Origin: Thalassotalea fonticola
GTDB taxonomy: Bacteria; Pseudomonadota; Gammaproteobacteria; Enterobacterales; Alteromonadaceae
NCBI RefSeq assembly: GCF_032911225.1
Contig: NZ_CP136600.1
Location: forward strand, 372,001-436,000
Direction: 5' to 3'
DNA length: 64,000 bases
The position numbers and the translations under genes are program-made. The notes under the pieces are model-generated. The model was not told the origin of the DNA. It did not search any database and saw nothing but the letters and a program-made list of their open reading frames with translations. This document shows, piece after piece, positions 56,301-64,000 of this stretch (within the stretch, counting starts at the first letter, position 1; each line of letters begins with the position of its first letter).

Positions 56301-58201
56301 ACTTTACCTGTTTAGCTGTAGGCGATATGGCAGGTGATGTATTCGGTAATGGTATGTTGCTATCAAAACATATTTGTTTGCAGGTGGCATTTAACCACAT
56401 GCATATTTTTATTGATCCAACACCAAACTCGAAAGCTACCTACCCAGAGCGTGAGCGTTTATTTAATCTAGCAGGTTCTAGCTGGGAAGATTACAATCAG
56501 GATTTGATCTCTGCAGGTGGTGGTATTTTCTTACGTTCAGCGAAGTCAATTAAGCTTACTCCGCAAATTAAGAAAATGCTTGGCACTAAAAAAGCGACAA
56601 TGGCGCCTAATGAATTAATTCAAGCTGCATTGAAAATGAAGGTCGATTTATTCTGGAATGGTGGTATTGGTACCTACATTAAAGGCTCTTCTGAGAGTCA
56701 CTTGGAAGTAGGTGACCGTGCTAATGACTTATTGCGCGTAAATGGTAATGAAGTGCAAGCGAAAGTTATTGGTGAAGGCGGTAACTTAGGTTGTACGCAA
56801 CTGGGTCGTATTGAATATACTGCCAACGGTGGCCGGATGAATACCGACTTTGTTGATAATGTTGGTGGTGTAGATTGTTCTGATAATGAAGTAAACATTA
56901 AAATTTTACTTAACGTATTAGTAGCGAATGGCGACTTAACCATAAAGCAACGTAATAATTTACTTTACGATATGACTGATGAAGTTGAAGATATCGTATT
57001 AGAAGATTGCTACCGTCAAACTCATTCCATTTCTATTTCTGAGTCGCGCGGTGCCGGCAAGCTTAAAGAGCATGCACGTTTCATTCACCACTTAGAGCGA
57101 GAAGGTAAACTGGACCGTGGTTTAGAGTTTATTCCAAATGATGAAGAAATTGCCGATCGTATGTCGAGTAACCGCGGTTTAACTCGTCCTGAGCTTTCAG
57201 TGCTTGTGGCTTACGGAAAAATGGTATTGAAAGAGCAATTAGTTATTGATGAAATCACCAACGATTCGTTCATCAGTGCTTTGTTAATCAACGCATTCCC
57301 TGTGCAGTTACAGGAAAAGTACCAACAAGAGATGCAAAGTCATCCTCTGCGCGGTGAAATTATTGCCACCCGTTTGGCTAATAACTTATGTAACTATATG
57401 GGAGCTAATTTTGTTTATCGTATGGGTGAAGAAACAGGTGCAGATGTTGCTGAAGTTGCAAAATGCTACACCATGGCGAGTGAAATATTCGAATTAGAAA
57501 GTATTTGGTCTGCCATTGAAGCACTTGATAATAAAATTACTGCAAAAGTTCAAACAGAAATGTTGTTTCAAATGCGTCGTACTATTCGCAGAACAACTCG
57601 TTGGTTCTTACGTCACCGTAATAAGGCGCTTGATATTGAGCAATCAATAGAGTTTTATCGTCCAGCGTTTAAAGTGATGGCGAGTAAAATGGAAAAATTC
57701 TTGATTGATACAGAAGCTCGAGAGTTAACCAGTGCCAAAGATAAACTGTTAGCAGACAAAGTACCGGCAAAAATTGCCGAGCGTATTTCGTTATTATCAA
57801 CCTTGTTCTCAACCATGGATATTGCGCAAGTAGCCTGTCAGGATGCACGACAAATTGATCTGGTAGCGCAATTGTATTTCCATATAGGTGTGCGTTTAGA
57901 TTTGCATTGGTTCTTGAATCAAATTACTGCCCAGCCGGTTGAAAACCATTGGCAAGCTTTAGCACGCGCCTCATTTAGAGAAGAGCTCGATTGGCAACAA
58001 CGTGCGTTAACCTCGGTAATTTTGCGAGAAAGCCCTGACAGTAAAGACATTGAGCAAATGTTCGATACCTGGATGGAAAAATCATCGCAACCAATTGAGC
58101 GTTGGCAACAAATTCTTGCTGATTTTAGAACCACGAAAACTCATGAGTTTGCCAAGTTCTCAGTAGCATTACGTGAATTAATGTTGCTTGCTCATCAGTA
58201 A
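53375..58201 (+). CDS. gdhB: NAD-specific glutamate dehydrogenase, large (180-kDa) type
   Basis: A 1608-aa enzyme converting glutamate to 2-oxoglutarate and ammonia with NAD. The N-terminal regulatory ACT-like third includes KDMPFLVDSTRIALNRLGL (in part). The catalytic core shows ARGGLRWSDRREDFRTEV, VPVGAKGGFFCKQLP, VVAADKGTATFSDTAN and GWESVKRHF-like segments. A long C-terminal helical region follows. This is the L_180 class of Pseudomonas/Streptomyces. It is monocistronic between terminators. It likely feeds carbon skeletons from amino acids, but regulation is not visible. Confidence 0.97.
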   Translation: MASLDNKSSVLFKSVAKLIHDKVPSETAPLLEKFTSLLYSNLSKDDLAGRNDSDVYGATLSLWKALNAQKDDEAFIRVLNPEVSKHGWKSSHTVIEVIIKDMPFLVDSTRIALNRLGLSPHLILNCPLNIIRGYNGSVEQISSAREDLTDSICETVFFIEIDRLTDQSQLDDLTAELHSVYKDVLLTVTDWQPLMEKFTDSIKSLDNFKAQIDETEFNESKEFLNWLCDNHFTFMGFRSYDVVKVKGDIALEANIDTSLGLLRNSNGTKQRLISKYSESARELALGSNLLILTKTNSRSRVHRPAHLDYIGIKRFDQEGNIVGEDRFVGLFGSAFYNNSALNVPIIRNKVQRVVDNSGFAKGSHAYKTLINILETFPRDEILQSKEDELINTVKGVLQMQERDRTGLFVRRDAFNRFFSCMVYVPRERYNTKLRVDTQEILQKAFGTSAEVEFNTFFSESVQARTHYIVRVDSTKADIDVKEIEHNLNQAARSWDDKLADALNINKGEVLGKSLSRKYANFPQSYKDEVLPGTAIVDIEKLEAVSAQKPLEMLFYQPLEEKSDSRFVKLKLFHKGEPLHLSDVLPMLENFGLRVIGESPYMVRNCDGEMCWILDFSMLLTGNKTFNLEQVQILFQDAFAKVWHGELEDDGFNRLILGAGLAGREVSILRAYAKYQQQIGSTFSQSYIESTFTRYPNFAELLIKLFELKFTPTSKNNDKAIAKVVETIETSLDNVASLDDDRIIRRYEEIINATVRTNYFQNNEQGNTKSYISFKMLPELIPEMPKPLPKYEIFVYSPQLEGVHLRGGKVARGGLRWSDRREDFRTEVLGLVKAQQVKNTVIVPVGAKGGFFCKQLPVGGTRNDIFEAGRECYKTFIRGLLDVTDNIVGGEVVHPENVVRLDEDDTYLVVAADKGTATFSDTANGIAEEYGFWLGDAFASGGSVGYDHKKMGITAKGAWESVKRHFREMDINCQTTDFTCLAVGDMAGDVFGNGMLLSKHICLQVAFNHMHIFIDPTPNSKATYPERERLFNLAGSSWEDYNQDLISAGGGIFLRSAKSIKLTPQIKKMLGTKKATMAPNELIQAALKMKVDLFWNGGIGTYIKGSSESHLEVGDRANDLLRVNGNEVQAKVIGEGGNLGCTQLGRIEYTANGGRMNTDFVDNVGGVDCSDNEVNIKILLNVLVANGDLTIKQRNNLLYDMTDEVEDIVLEDCYRQTHSISISESRGAGKLKEHARFIHHLEREGKLDRGLEFIPNDEEIADRMSSNRGLTRPELSVLVAYGKMVLKEQLVIDEITNDSFISALLINAFPVQLQEKYQQEMQSHPLRGEIIATRLANNLCNYMGANFVYRMGEETGADVAEVAKCYTMASEIFELESIWSAIEALDNKITAKVQTEMLFQMRRTIRRTTRWFLRHRNKALDIEQSIEFYRPAFKVMASKMEKFLIDTEARELTSAKDKLLADKVPAKIAERISLLSTLFSTMDIAQVACQDARQIDLVAQLYFHIGVRLDLHWFLNQITAQPVENHWQALARASFREELDWQQRALTSVILRESPDSKDIEQMFDTWMEKSSQPIERWQQILADFRTTKTHEFAKFSVALRELMLLAHQ

Positions 58202-58245
58202 TGTAATTTATTGTATAAAAATTATATTTTTGAGATAAAAATGAT

Positions 58246-58277
58246 AAACTCCCTTTTTTAAGGGAGTTTCTTTTTTT
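58246..58277 (+). terminator. Intrinsic terminator of gdhB
   Basis: AAACTCCCTT/AAGGGAGTTT stem with a TTTT loop, followed by CTTTTTTT. Confidence 0.93.
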
Positions 58278-58342
58278 ACACGCCTAAAAAAATTAGCTAT
58301 ATCATCCATTTGGTATCAACCAATTTATTAATTTGAGACATC

Positions 58343-59353
58343 ATGCTTTATTCTATTGCCCGTAATTTATTGTTCAAACTTAGTGCTGAACAAGCCCATG
58401 AACTAACTATTAACATGCTGAAACTGCCTGCATCTTTTGCTCTTAAAGGATTGTATGGTGCCCAGGTTAAAAATAAACCTGTAGAAGTCATGGGCATAAC
58501 ATTTCCAAATCCGGTTGGGTTAGCTGCGGGTTTAGATAAAAATGGTGAATGTATTAATGGTTTTGGTGCCATGGGCTTTGGCTTTGTAGAAATAGGTACG
58601 GTTACACCGCGTCCACAACCGGGTAACCCTAAGCCGCGAATTTTCCGTTTACCAGAAGCAAACGCAATTATTAACCGTATGGGCTTTAATAATCACGGTG
58701 TTGATTATTTAGTAAATCAAGTAAAAAAAGCTAATTTCAAAGGCGTACTTGGGATTAACATCGGGAAAAACAAAGATACGCCTGAAGAAAATGCCAAGGA
58801 TGATTATATTTTTTGTATGCGTAAGGTCTATGAGCATGCAACTTATATTACGGTAAATATTTCATCGCCTAATACACCCGGCTTACGAGATTTACAGTAC
58901 GGAGATGCTCTTAATAACCTTTTAAGCGCGTTAAAAGCAGAACAAACGGCACTTGCTGCTAAACATGGTAAATACGTACCAATAACCGTTAAAATTGCGC
59001 CTGATTCAACCGCTGAAGAAATAGCTGGTATTGCCGAATGTTTATTAGCGAATGAAATTGATGGTGTTATCGCAACAAACACAACGTTAAGTCGTGAAGG
59101 CGTAGAAAACCTGGAATTTGGCAGTGAAATGGGCGGTTTAAGCGGCGTACCTGTACAAGATAAAAGTACTGTCGTTATCAAACTGCTAGCGAAAGAGCTT
59201 GATGGCAAAATGCCAATCATAGGGGTTGGTGGTATTAACAGCGCCGAAGCAGCGCAAGAAAAATTAGCCGCAGGGGCAAGTTTAGTACAAGTGTATACCG
59301 GCTTCATTTACGAAGGCCCGAAACTTATCAAAGATATCGTCGACTCAATTTAA
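58343..59353 (+). CDS. pyrD: Dihydroorotate dehydrogenase (quinone), class 2
   Basis: A membrane-associated flavoenzyme of pyrimidine synthesis. The 336-aa protein has the class 2 N-terminal amphipathic helices ([19 protein letters not shown]), [14 protein letters not shown], the catalytic Ser in [15 protein letters not shown] and the FMN-phosphate site in [12 protein letters not shown]. Length equals E. coli PyrD (336). A GAGA ribosome site lies upstream. It converges with mgsA over a palindrome. Confidence 0.98.
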   Translation: MLYSIARNLLFKLSAEQAHELTINMLKLPASFALKGLYGAQVKNKPVEVMGITFPNPVGLAAGLDKNGECINGFGAMGFGFVEIGTVTPRPQPGNPKPRIFRLPEANAIINRMGFNNHGVDYLVNQVKKANFKGVLGINIGKNKDTPEENAKDDYIFCMRKVYEHATYITVNISSPNTPGLRDLQYGDALNNLLSALKAEQTALAAKHGKYVPITVKIAPDSTAEEIAGIAECLLANEIDGVIATNTTLSREGVENLEFGSEMGGLSGVPVQDKSTVVIKLLAKELDGKMPIIGVGGINSAEAAQEKLAAGASLVQVYTGFIYEGPKLIKDIVDSI

Positions 59354-59357
59354 TACT

Positions 59358-59401
59358 AGGGTCAGAGTCAAGTTATTTTAAGGTAACTTGACTCTGACCC
59401 T
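59358..59401. repeat. REP-like palindrome, copy 3, between pyrD and mgsA
   Basis: Eighteen-nt arms AGGGTCAGAGTCAAGTTA (59358-59375) and its exact inverse (59384-59401) with an 8-nt loop. It starts 5 nt after the pyrD stop and ends 5 nt from the mgsA stop, so it is placed to separate convergent transcripts. Confidence 0.93.
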
Positions 59402-59405
59402 GGTT

Positions 59406-59861
59406 TCAGGTTCTTGCGGCTAAATAACTCGAATAATCGGGAATAGATTTTTCATACTCTTGATCAAATAAGCTGGAAGTGATCAACATATCTGCAGTCG
59501 ATTGATTACAGGCAACAGGAATATTCCATACCGCGGCAAGGCGGAGCAGGGCTTTCACATCAGGATCGTGCGGCTGTGCTTCTAGTGGATCCCAGAAAAA
59601 AATCATCATATCTATTTTTTGTTCGGTGATCAGTGCGCCAATTTGTTGATCGCCGCCAAGTGGTCCACTGATCAATGCAGTTACATCCAAGGCGGCTTTA
59701 TTTTTTAAAACAGAGCCGGTAGTACCAGTTGCGTATAAGCTATGTTGGTTGAGTTTATCTTTATGAGTATTGCACCAATTCATCAAGGCGGGCTTCATGT
59801 TATCGTGGGCAACTAAAGCGATATTTTTATATTTACCTGAGGTGACAGTTTTATATTTCAT
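59406..59861 (-). CDS. mgsA: Methylglyoxal synthase
   Basis: Converts dihydroxyacetone phosphate to methylglyoxal, a phosphate-releasing overflow bypass. The 151-aa protein shows IALVAHDNMKPAL, ATGTTGSVL, ISGPLGGDQQIGALI (with the catalytic Asp) and FFWDPLEAQPHDPDVKALLR, matching E. coli MgsA (152 aa) throughout. It is a single gene converging on pyrD. Confidence 0.97.
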   Translation of the reverse strand: MKYKTVTSGKYKNIALVAHDNMKPALMNWCNTHKDKLNQHSLYATGTTGSVLKNKAALDVTALISGPLGGDQQIGALITEQKIDMMIFFWDPLEAQPHDPDVKALLRLAAVWNIPVACNQSTADMLITSSLFDQEYEKSIPDYSSYLAART

Positions 59862-59969
59862 TGCTGTTCAATCTAAATAGAATTGTGATTATCCCCAAAG
59901 TTAAGGCATGAATACCTAAACTACAACATGTTTGTTAGGATGAAATGATACCTATCGACATCCTAAACA

Positions 59970-60017
59970 CTGGGGTCAGAGTCAAGTTATTACCTAATAA
60001 CTTGACTCTGACCCCAG
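59970..60017. repeat. REP-like palindrome, copy 4
   Basis: Perfect 23-nt arms (59970-59992 and 59995-60017) around CC, with core GGGGTCAGAGTCAAGTTATT. It lies 23 nt beyond the stop of the minus-strand 265-aa gene and about 110 nt upstream of mgsA. Confidence 0.93.
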
Positions 60018-60040
60018 TTTGAAATTAGCTGCGTTGATAT

Positions 60041-60838
60041 TTAAGTTAATTTAGCTGAGATTAAAGCTAGATTGCTATTTTGTTTTAATTCACCTTGTAG
60101 CTCTTTCATCGCTTTTTTAAAGTCGCTGCGCAAATGTGACTTTAAATGAGTTGTTACTTGCTTTGCAGGTATACTCTTTAAGGTAGAAAATAGCGCTAAA
60201 CAATAGATCATTTCCTGTTCAGGTAAAGCAACCTGACGATTGGCATATTTGTTATAACAACTGCCACAGCCACCTTTAAATTGATAAGCTGTATTGGCAA
60301 ACATCACACCAAATCCCATAAAACAAGCGAGTAAATCCATTGCTTGCGGCATAAATTCTTCGCCGCCTGGTGGCGACACACCACGTTGTGCGATCAAAAT
60401 GGCAGCAAAAGCTTGCGCAAAAGAAGCAACTAAATCTTGTGGTTGGTTGATTTGAGACGGATTATAGCTAACCAGGATTTCACTATTATTTTGCTCGCTA
60501 TAATCTGTATTTATTACTTGGCTTTGCGCACCGCGCATGCCGTCTTTAAAACTTAGTTTTGCCATAGCGGTTGGCTGATACTTATTGGGTGAAACCAATT
60601 TTATCGGCCAGTGCTGCATGCCTGCATACTTTAACGTGTGTTCAAACACTGATTGTGCCATTTCTTCTATGCTGTTTACTTTACCTGGATAGAATTCATA
60701 AATAGGCAAGATCAACTGTGAGTCTTGCTTAAACACATTTAAGTCAAATTCACTTAACGCCCAAGCGAAAGTGTCTAATATCCAATCTTTAGTGGCGTTA
60801 TCGAGTAGTGGTGTAGGTTTAAATAAATTGGCGAGCAT
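60041..60838 (-). CDS. Uncharacterised protein, possible metallopeptidase-like homologue lacking HExxH
   Basis: A 265-aa soluble protein without signal peptide. The N-terminal part (LDNATKDWILDTFAWALSEF, LILPIYEFYPGK) and a later block (MDLLACFMGFGVMFANTAYQF) remind me of an uncharacterised family whose members carry a zincin-like HExxH. Here the corresponding stretch reads VASFAQAFAAIL, with no His-Glu. A Cys pair in KGGCGSCYNKYANRQ is striking and could bind metal. It lies downstream of nrdDG on the same strand with a palindrome between. Family link is from memory and tentative. The ORF is surely coding. Confidence 0.6.
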   Translation of the reverse strand: MLANLFKPTPLLDNATKDWILDTFAWALSEFDLNVFKQDSQLILPIYEFYPGKVNSIEEMAQSVFEHTLKYAGMQHWPIKLVSPNKYQPTAMAKLSFKDGMRGAQSQVINTDYSEQNNSEILVSYNPSQINQPQDLVASFAQAFAAILIAQRGVSPPGGEEFMPQAMDLLACFMGFGVMFANTAYQFKGGCGSCYNKYANRQVALPEQEMIYCLALFSTLKSIPAKQVTTHLKSHLRSDFKKAMKELQGELKQNSNLALISAKLT

Positions 60839-60952
60839 GGCAGTAAGTAAATCTTAAAAAGCTTAGAAACGATAAGGCAGAGTAACACTTCTTTATAAGT
60901 ATTACACTGATGGCGCCCGAATGAATTCGGATCAACCGAATTCTCTAAAACT

Positions 60953-60996
60953 AGGGGCAGAGTCAAGTTATTCACACAAAACTTGACTCTGACCCT
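60953..60996. repeat. REP-like palindrome, copy 5, after nrdD
   Basis: AGGGGCAGAGTCAAGTT (60953-60969) and AACTTGACTCTGACCCT (60980-60996) pair with one mismatch. It lies 14 nt beyond the nrdD stop. A second small hairpin GAATTCGG/CCGAATTC is at 60923-60943. Confidence 0.88.
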
Positions 60997-61009
60997 GTTT
61001 TTTTAGCAT

Positions 61010-62857
61010 CTAAATCAATTCTAAATTAGACTGCTCTTGTACTTGTTGACGATTCATTTTTTCTTGGTAAATGCGCTCGCTTTGTAAACGTTGATAATGA
61101 CGCAAACCGTGTTCTTTTTGCCTGTCATTTGAGAAAGAAGAGACCCGTTTTAGATAGCCGATCACTCTTGTGCCATAATCAACATCTTCACTGCCACAAG
61201 AGTCACAGTAATGCAGAGTTCGTTTATCAATATGTTCGCATTCATTACAAATGGTGATCTTCACGTTCACACAAAAATAATTACAGCCGGTTTTAGCCGC
61301 TACATTAAACAGTTTTACGTAAGCCTCGGCTGACAAGCTTTCGTCTAAGTTTAGATGCAGGGCAGAGCCGCCATCCAGATATTGATTGATCTCTTTACCA
61401 TGCAGTACAAATTTATCTAAATGATTACTGCTTTCATCTTCAACCAAATAAAAGTATGAGTTGTAGCAGTCACGTTTGGTGAGATAACCGTCTTTAGCAT
61501 CCCATTTAGCGTTTTTCACCCCAAGATTTTCTGCTGGCACAAATTCAGTATTAAACATATAACCATATTGCTTTTTAGCATCCTGATTGGCTTTAAAAAT
61601 TACCTGCAAATGTTTGCTGACAAAGTCTTTGTATTCTTGGTTGTTACTAACCGTAATACCTTTATATTCTGCTGCTTCGGCCATACCATTAATGCCAATG
61701 GTTAAAAACTGCTTATCTAAGGTAATAAAACCGGCATCGTAAACACTTAAAGCGCCTTGGGCCAAGTAGTCTTCCATTATTTTTCGATAGGCAACTTGGT
61801 ATTTTTGAATTTTTTCAATCTCGGTTTTTAAGTCTCGTCCATCTTGTACCAAGCGATTCATATTCATCGTAATTACGTTTATTGAGCCCGTGGCTACACC
61901 ACCAGCGCCTAAAGTAAATGAAAAGGTATTATCAGTAATTTCGTTACGTAAGCGGCAGCAAGATGCTAAGGAATCTGGACTATCTGATAAATACATAAAA
62001 AATGAATTACCCATGGCTTTTTCTTTCGCTAAGTTATAGGCAAAATCTTTATCTTTACACTCACCATTTTCAGTAAGCATGGCTGCAGTGATTACTGGGA
62101 AGGTGAGAACCGCTTTTTCGCGTTCACTGTTTATCCAGGTCAAAAAGAAATTTTGCAGTTTATCAACACTTTGCCAACTTGGTTTGGAAAAATCAGGGAA
62201 AACAAAATCTTCAAACATTGATTGAAAGTAAAACTGATCAAAAATTGAAATATTCCAAAATACGCTCTGATATCCACGCGCTGCTGCCGGTTGATTCAAC
62301 GCGTAAACAACATGTTGTAAATGGTTTTCAATTGCTTTGCTATGAGTATCCAGGTAGTCATCACCAAACTCTTTACGGGCAAAATAATCAAAGTAAGTTA
62401 AAAACTCTACCGAGGCGACAGCCCCTGCAAACTGTGCTGATATGGCAAAAATCAAATTAACAAACGAACCACAAAACGATTCTATATGTTGTGGTGCTTT
62501 CGACTCTCCGCCAAGCTTGGTTAAACCATCAAGTAAAAATGGGTACATGCTAATTGATGTACAATACGGTTTAATACTGGTCTCGTCATGAACATAAATT
62601 TCATGATCTTCAATTTGACGTTGATATTCAGCGGCTAAATCAGCATCAAAAATTTCACTGATTTTGTTTTTTACCAATGAGCGGTTAATTTGCACATAGC
62701 AATCTTTAAGCAACTCCGCTTCCAAGGTAGCAATATTCTTTTGTGTTACATTGGCATTGGCATCCATTTTAGATCCATCTGCAGCGTTTTTTGCTGCAAA
62801 ATATTCTTCAATGTAAGCTGTTTTATTATTAATTTGTTCTTCGCTAAGCCGCAACAT
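61010..62857 (-). CDS. nrdD: Anaerobic ribonucleoside-triphosphate reductase, no ATP-cone
   Basis: The class III glycyl-radical reductase makes dNTPs without oxygen. The 615-aa protein lacks the N-terminal ATP-cone of the 712-aa E. coli enzyme and begins directly with the region before the catalytic barrel, so dATP activity control is probably absent or different. It has Cys in SCCRLRNEI, a four-Cys zinc site (CNECEHIDKRTLHYCDSC) and the C-terminal radical loop with the Gly in RVIGYLKRVSSFS. The start overlaps the nrdG end by 14 nt on the minus strand, with nrdG first. Expression is expected to be FNR-dependent. Confidence 0.95.
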   Translation of the reverse strand: MLRLSEEQINNKTAYIEEYFAAKNAADGSKMDANANVTQKNIATLEAELLKDCYVQINRSLVKNKISEIFDADLAAEYQRQIEDHEIYVHDETSIKPYCTSISMYPFLLDGLTKLGGESKAPQHIESFCGSFVNLIFAISAQFAGAVASVEFLTYFDYFARKEFGDDYLDTHSKAIENHLQHVVYALNQPAAARGYQSVFWNISIFDQFYFQSMFEDFVFPDFSKPSWQSVDKLQNFFLTWINSEREKAVLTFPVITAAMLTENGECKDKDFAYNLAKEKAMGNSFFMYLSDSPDSLASCCRLRNEITDNTFSFTLGAGGVATGSINVITMNMNRLVQDGRDLKTEIEKIQKYQVAYRKIMEDYLAQGALSVYDAGFITLDKQFLTIGINGMAEAAEYKGITVSNNQEYKDFVSKHLQVIFKANQDAKKQYGYMFNTEFVPAENLGVKNAKWDAKDGYLTKRDCYNSYFYLVEDESSNHLDKFVLHGKEINQYLDGGSALHLNLDESLSAEAYVKLFNVAAKTGCNYFCVNVKITICNECEHIDKRTLHYCDSCGSEDVDYGTRVIGYLKRVSSFSNDRQKEHGLRHYQRLQSERIYQEKMNRQQVQEQSNLELI

Positions 62858-63320
62858 GTTGTATTCCTTTTTTTATAAATAGATGATTTAGAGTGTTACC
62901 AGTGGTCAAATCAATGAATTTTTGATTTGTGTCAGGGCTATTTAATCCGCCCTTAGTAGGATCCCATTTTCCAATTTTTACATAATTTAAATGTTTGCTG
63001 ATTTCATCATTAACAGTATTTTCCCCAGTATATAGGCAGGTTTTTAGTCCCAGGTTTTGGGCTAAAATGAGCTTCTCTATAAGAGTTTCTTTTTGCCATT
63101 CTCCCCCCATAAATAACACCGTGGAAATTAGCCCTTGGTATTTGTTAATCCATTGTTGAAAATTTGTGTTTGTTAACGCCTGGCCGAAATTTTTATTCCA
63201 AAGCTCCGTGCTATGGCAACCTTTGCAACCAACTTGGCAACCAGTAATGCTAAAGCACAAACTAATCTCATTTGGCACCTCTTGAAACACTATTGTTGGT
63301 GGTAAGCAATTAAAAGTCAT
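62844..63320 (-). CDS. nrdG: Anaerobic ribonucleotide reductase activating protein
   Basis: A 158-aa radical-SAM activase that generates the glycyl radical on NrdD. It has the CxxxCxxC cluster motif in GCQVGCKGCHS and VLFMGGEWQ following it, and a C-terminal GLNSPDTNQKFIDL region. It is upstream of nrdD and overlaps it, the reverse of the E. coli nrdD-nrdG order. There is no evident Shine-Dalgarno before the ATG at 63320. A perfect FNR box lies about 70 nt upstream. Confidence 0.95.
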   Translation of the reverse strand: MTFNCLPPTIVFQEVPNEISLCFSITGCQVGCKGCHSTELWNKNFGQALTNTNFQQWINKYQGLISTVLFMGGEWQKETLIEKLILAQNLGLKTCLYTGENTVNDEISKHLNYVKIGKWDPTKGGLNSPDTNQKFIDLTTGNTLNHLFIKKGIQHVAA

Positions 63321-63669
63321 AAACTATATATTGGGTATTTATTGTTGTTAGACACACTATATAGTGTTTTGTGGGTGGTAAAGTTTGATCTAGATCAAAG
63401 TTTTGCGGCTTTAATATCCTCAAAATATTTAGGGAATAACATTTAAACAAAGTTTGGTTAATAAAAAGCAGAGCAAGAAATAAAGTGTAATAAGTCGTAA
63501 TTAACTGCTGCAGACCTAAGTAAATAAAGGTTTATAAGTTGTTAATTTATGGTTTCTTGAAAATATTTATTTGCTGATATTTAGTTCGCAAATTGGCAAT
63601 TACTCAACTAAATTTAATTAAAAGAAATATACTTATTCACACTGATATAAATATCGGCAAGGAGGCAAA
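63321..63669. other. Divergent region between nrdG and the DUF2235 gene
   Basis: 349 bp. The nrdG side carries the FNR box and -10 (listed separately). The DUF2235 side is AT-rich and ends with a strong GGAGG ribosome site at 63661-63665. No small gene seen. Confidence 0.6.
63356..63398 (-). promoter_or_regulatory. FNR-dependent promoter of nrdGD
   Basis: TTGATCTAGATCAA (63385-63398) is an exact FNR consensus (TTGAT-N4-ATCAA). On the minus strand a -10 TATAGT (63361-63356) lies 33 bp from its centre, the class II geometry with FNR near -41.5. The predicted start is near 63349, about 29 nt before the nrdG ATG. This supports oxygen-responsive induction. Confidence 0.85.
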
Positions 63670-64000
63670 ATGCAGCGATTGATTATTTGTTTTGATGGTA
63701 CTTGGAATAATCCTGAGCAAGAAGAAAATGGCGTCACCACACCAACTAATGTTTATCGTTTAAAAAACTCTATAAATGTCACAACAACAAAATCGAAGAT
63801 TACGCAAAAGGTATTTTATCATCCTGGGGTTGGCGGTGAAGAAATTGGTTTTGTTGATGAGTTGCTGGGCGGGGCCCTTGGGTTTGGTATCAATAGTCAT
63901 ATCTCTAGTGCCTATCACTGGTTAGGTTTAAATTACGCTGAAGGTGATGAGGTTTACTTATTTGGTTTTTCTCGAGGCGCATTTTCAGCAAGGAGTTTAG
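63670..64000 (+). CDS. DUF2235 (alpha/beta hydrolase-like) protein, partial
   Basis: The first 110 codons run off the window. MQRLIICFDGTWNNPEQEEN and YLFGFSRGAFSAR are the DUF2235 hallmarks; GFSRG contains the presumed nucleophile Ser of this phospholipase-like family. Related domains occur in type VI secretion Tle1 effectors, but stand-alone cytosolic copies are common and no secretion genes are visible here. The ribosome site GGAGG lies 4 nt before the ATG. The complete length and C-terminal domains are unknown. Confidence 0.9.
   Translation, partial: MQRLIICFDGTWNNPEQEENGVTTPTNVYRLKNSINVTTTKSKITQKVFYHPGVGGEEIGFVDELLGGALGFGINSHISSAYHWLGLNYAEGDEVYLFGFSRGAFSARSL

Noticed and set aside
58843..59307. 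154-codon minus-strand frame inside pyrD
   Set aside because: Antisense shadow of a highly conserved gene.
63670..64000. Type VI secretion phospholipase effector
   Set aside because: Only the DUF2235 start is visible and no VgrG, PAAR or immunity gene is in the window, so the specific claim is unsupported.

Overview
The window reads as a chromosomal segment of an AT-rich marine gammaproteobacterium of the order Alteromonadales, most likely family Colwelliaceae (Thalassotalea or Colwellia type). This rests on protein resemblance and on gene order (rne / rluC / maf / yceD-rpmF-plsX-fabH-fabD-fabG-acpP-fabF-pabC-mltG-tmk-holB-pilZ-tatD, and proQ-prc). It also rests on the AcnD/PrpF version of the methylcitrate pathway and on the abundance of intergenic palindromes. 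I saw no rRNA, tRNA, CRISPR array, prophage or complete insertion sequence. Taxonomy is an inference; no 16S gene is present.

Layout. 1-3.8 kb: a partial PaiB-type regulator (minus), a LemA plus M48 metalloprotease pair and a small secreted helix-hairpin-helix protein. 3.9-8.7 kb: rne with a highly repetitive tail, divergent from rluC. 9.0-23.7 kb: maf (minus), then the long phospholipid, fatty-acid and ribosomal-protein cluster from yceD to tatD. This cluster is interrupted by a 144-bp tandem array between mltG and tmk, and by a two-gene HupE/anchor cassette flanked by palindromes between pilZ and tatD. A glutathione S-transferase gene follows.

23.7-24.7 kb holds no gene but carries a probable minus-strand small RNA and two tandem palindromic units. 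24.7-33.0 kb: a nucleoside-recognition (SpmAB-like) membrane protein, then the propionate module gntR-prpB-prpC-acnD-prpF with palindromic operators. 33.1-36.0 kb: a MocR-type regulator divergent from ccoG. 36.1-36.3 kb: a MITE-like element. 36.3-41.3 kb: DUF2057, SIMPL, free-methionine-sulfoxide reductase, a small acidic protein, proQ and prc. 41.6-45.7 kb: an NhaC antiporter and pepN.

46.1-53.0 kb: a four-gene envelope cluster (DUF1302, DUF1329, YCF48-like, MMPL/RND permease) of unassigned function, the best candidate here for a poorly described system. 53.4-59.4 kb: the giant NAD-glutamate dehydrogenase and pyrD. 59.4-63.3 kb: on the minus strand mgsA, an orphan protein resembling a metallopeptidase-like family without its HExxH, and nrdD-nrdG behind an exact FNR box. 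63.7-64.0 kb: the start of a DUF2235 hydrolase.

How it fits together. The fatty-acid block makes acyl-ACP and phospholipid precursors alongside L32. The prp genes dispose of propionyl-CoA, and NrdDG supplies dNTPs without oxygen. Many 3' ends are marked by strong intrinsic terminators or by a family of GGGTCAGAGT palindromes that probably double as terminators.
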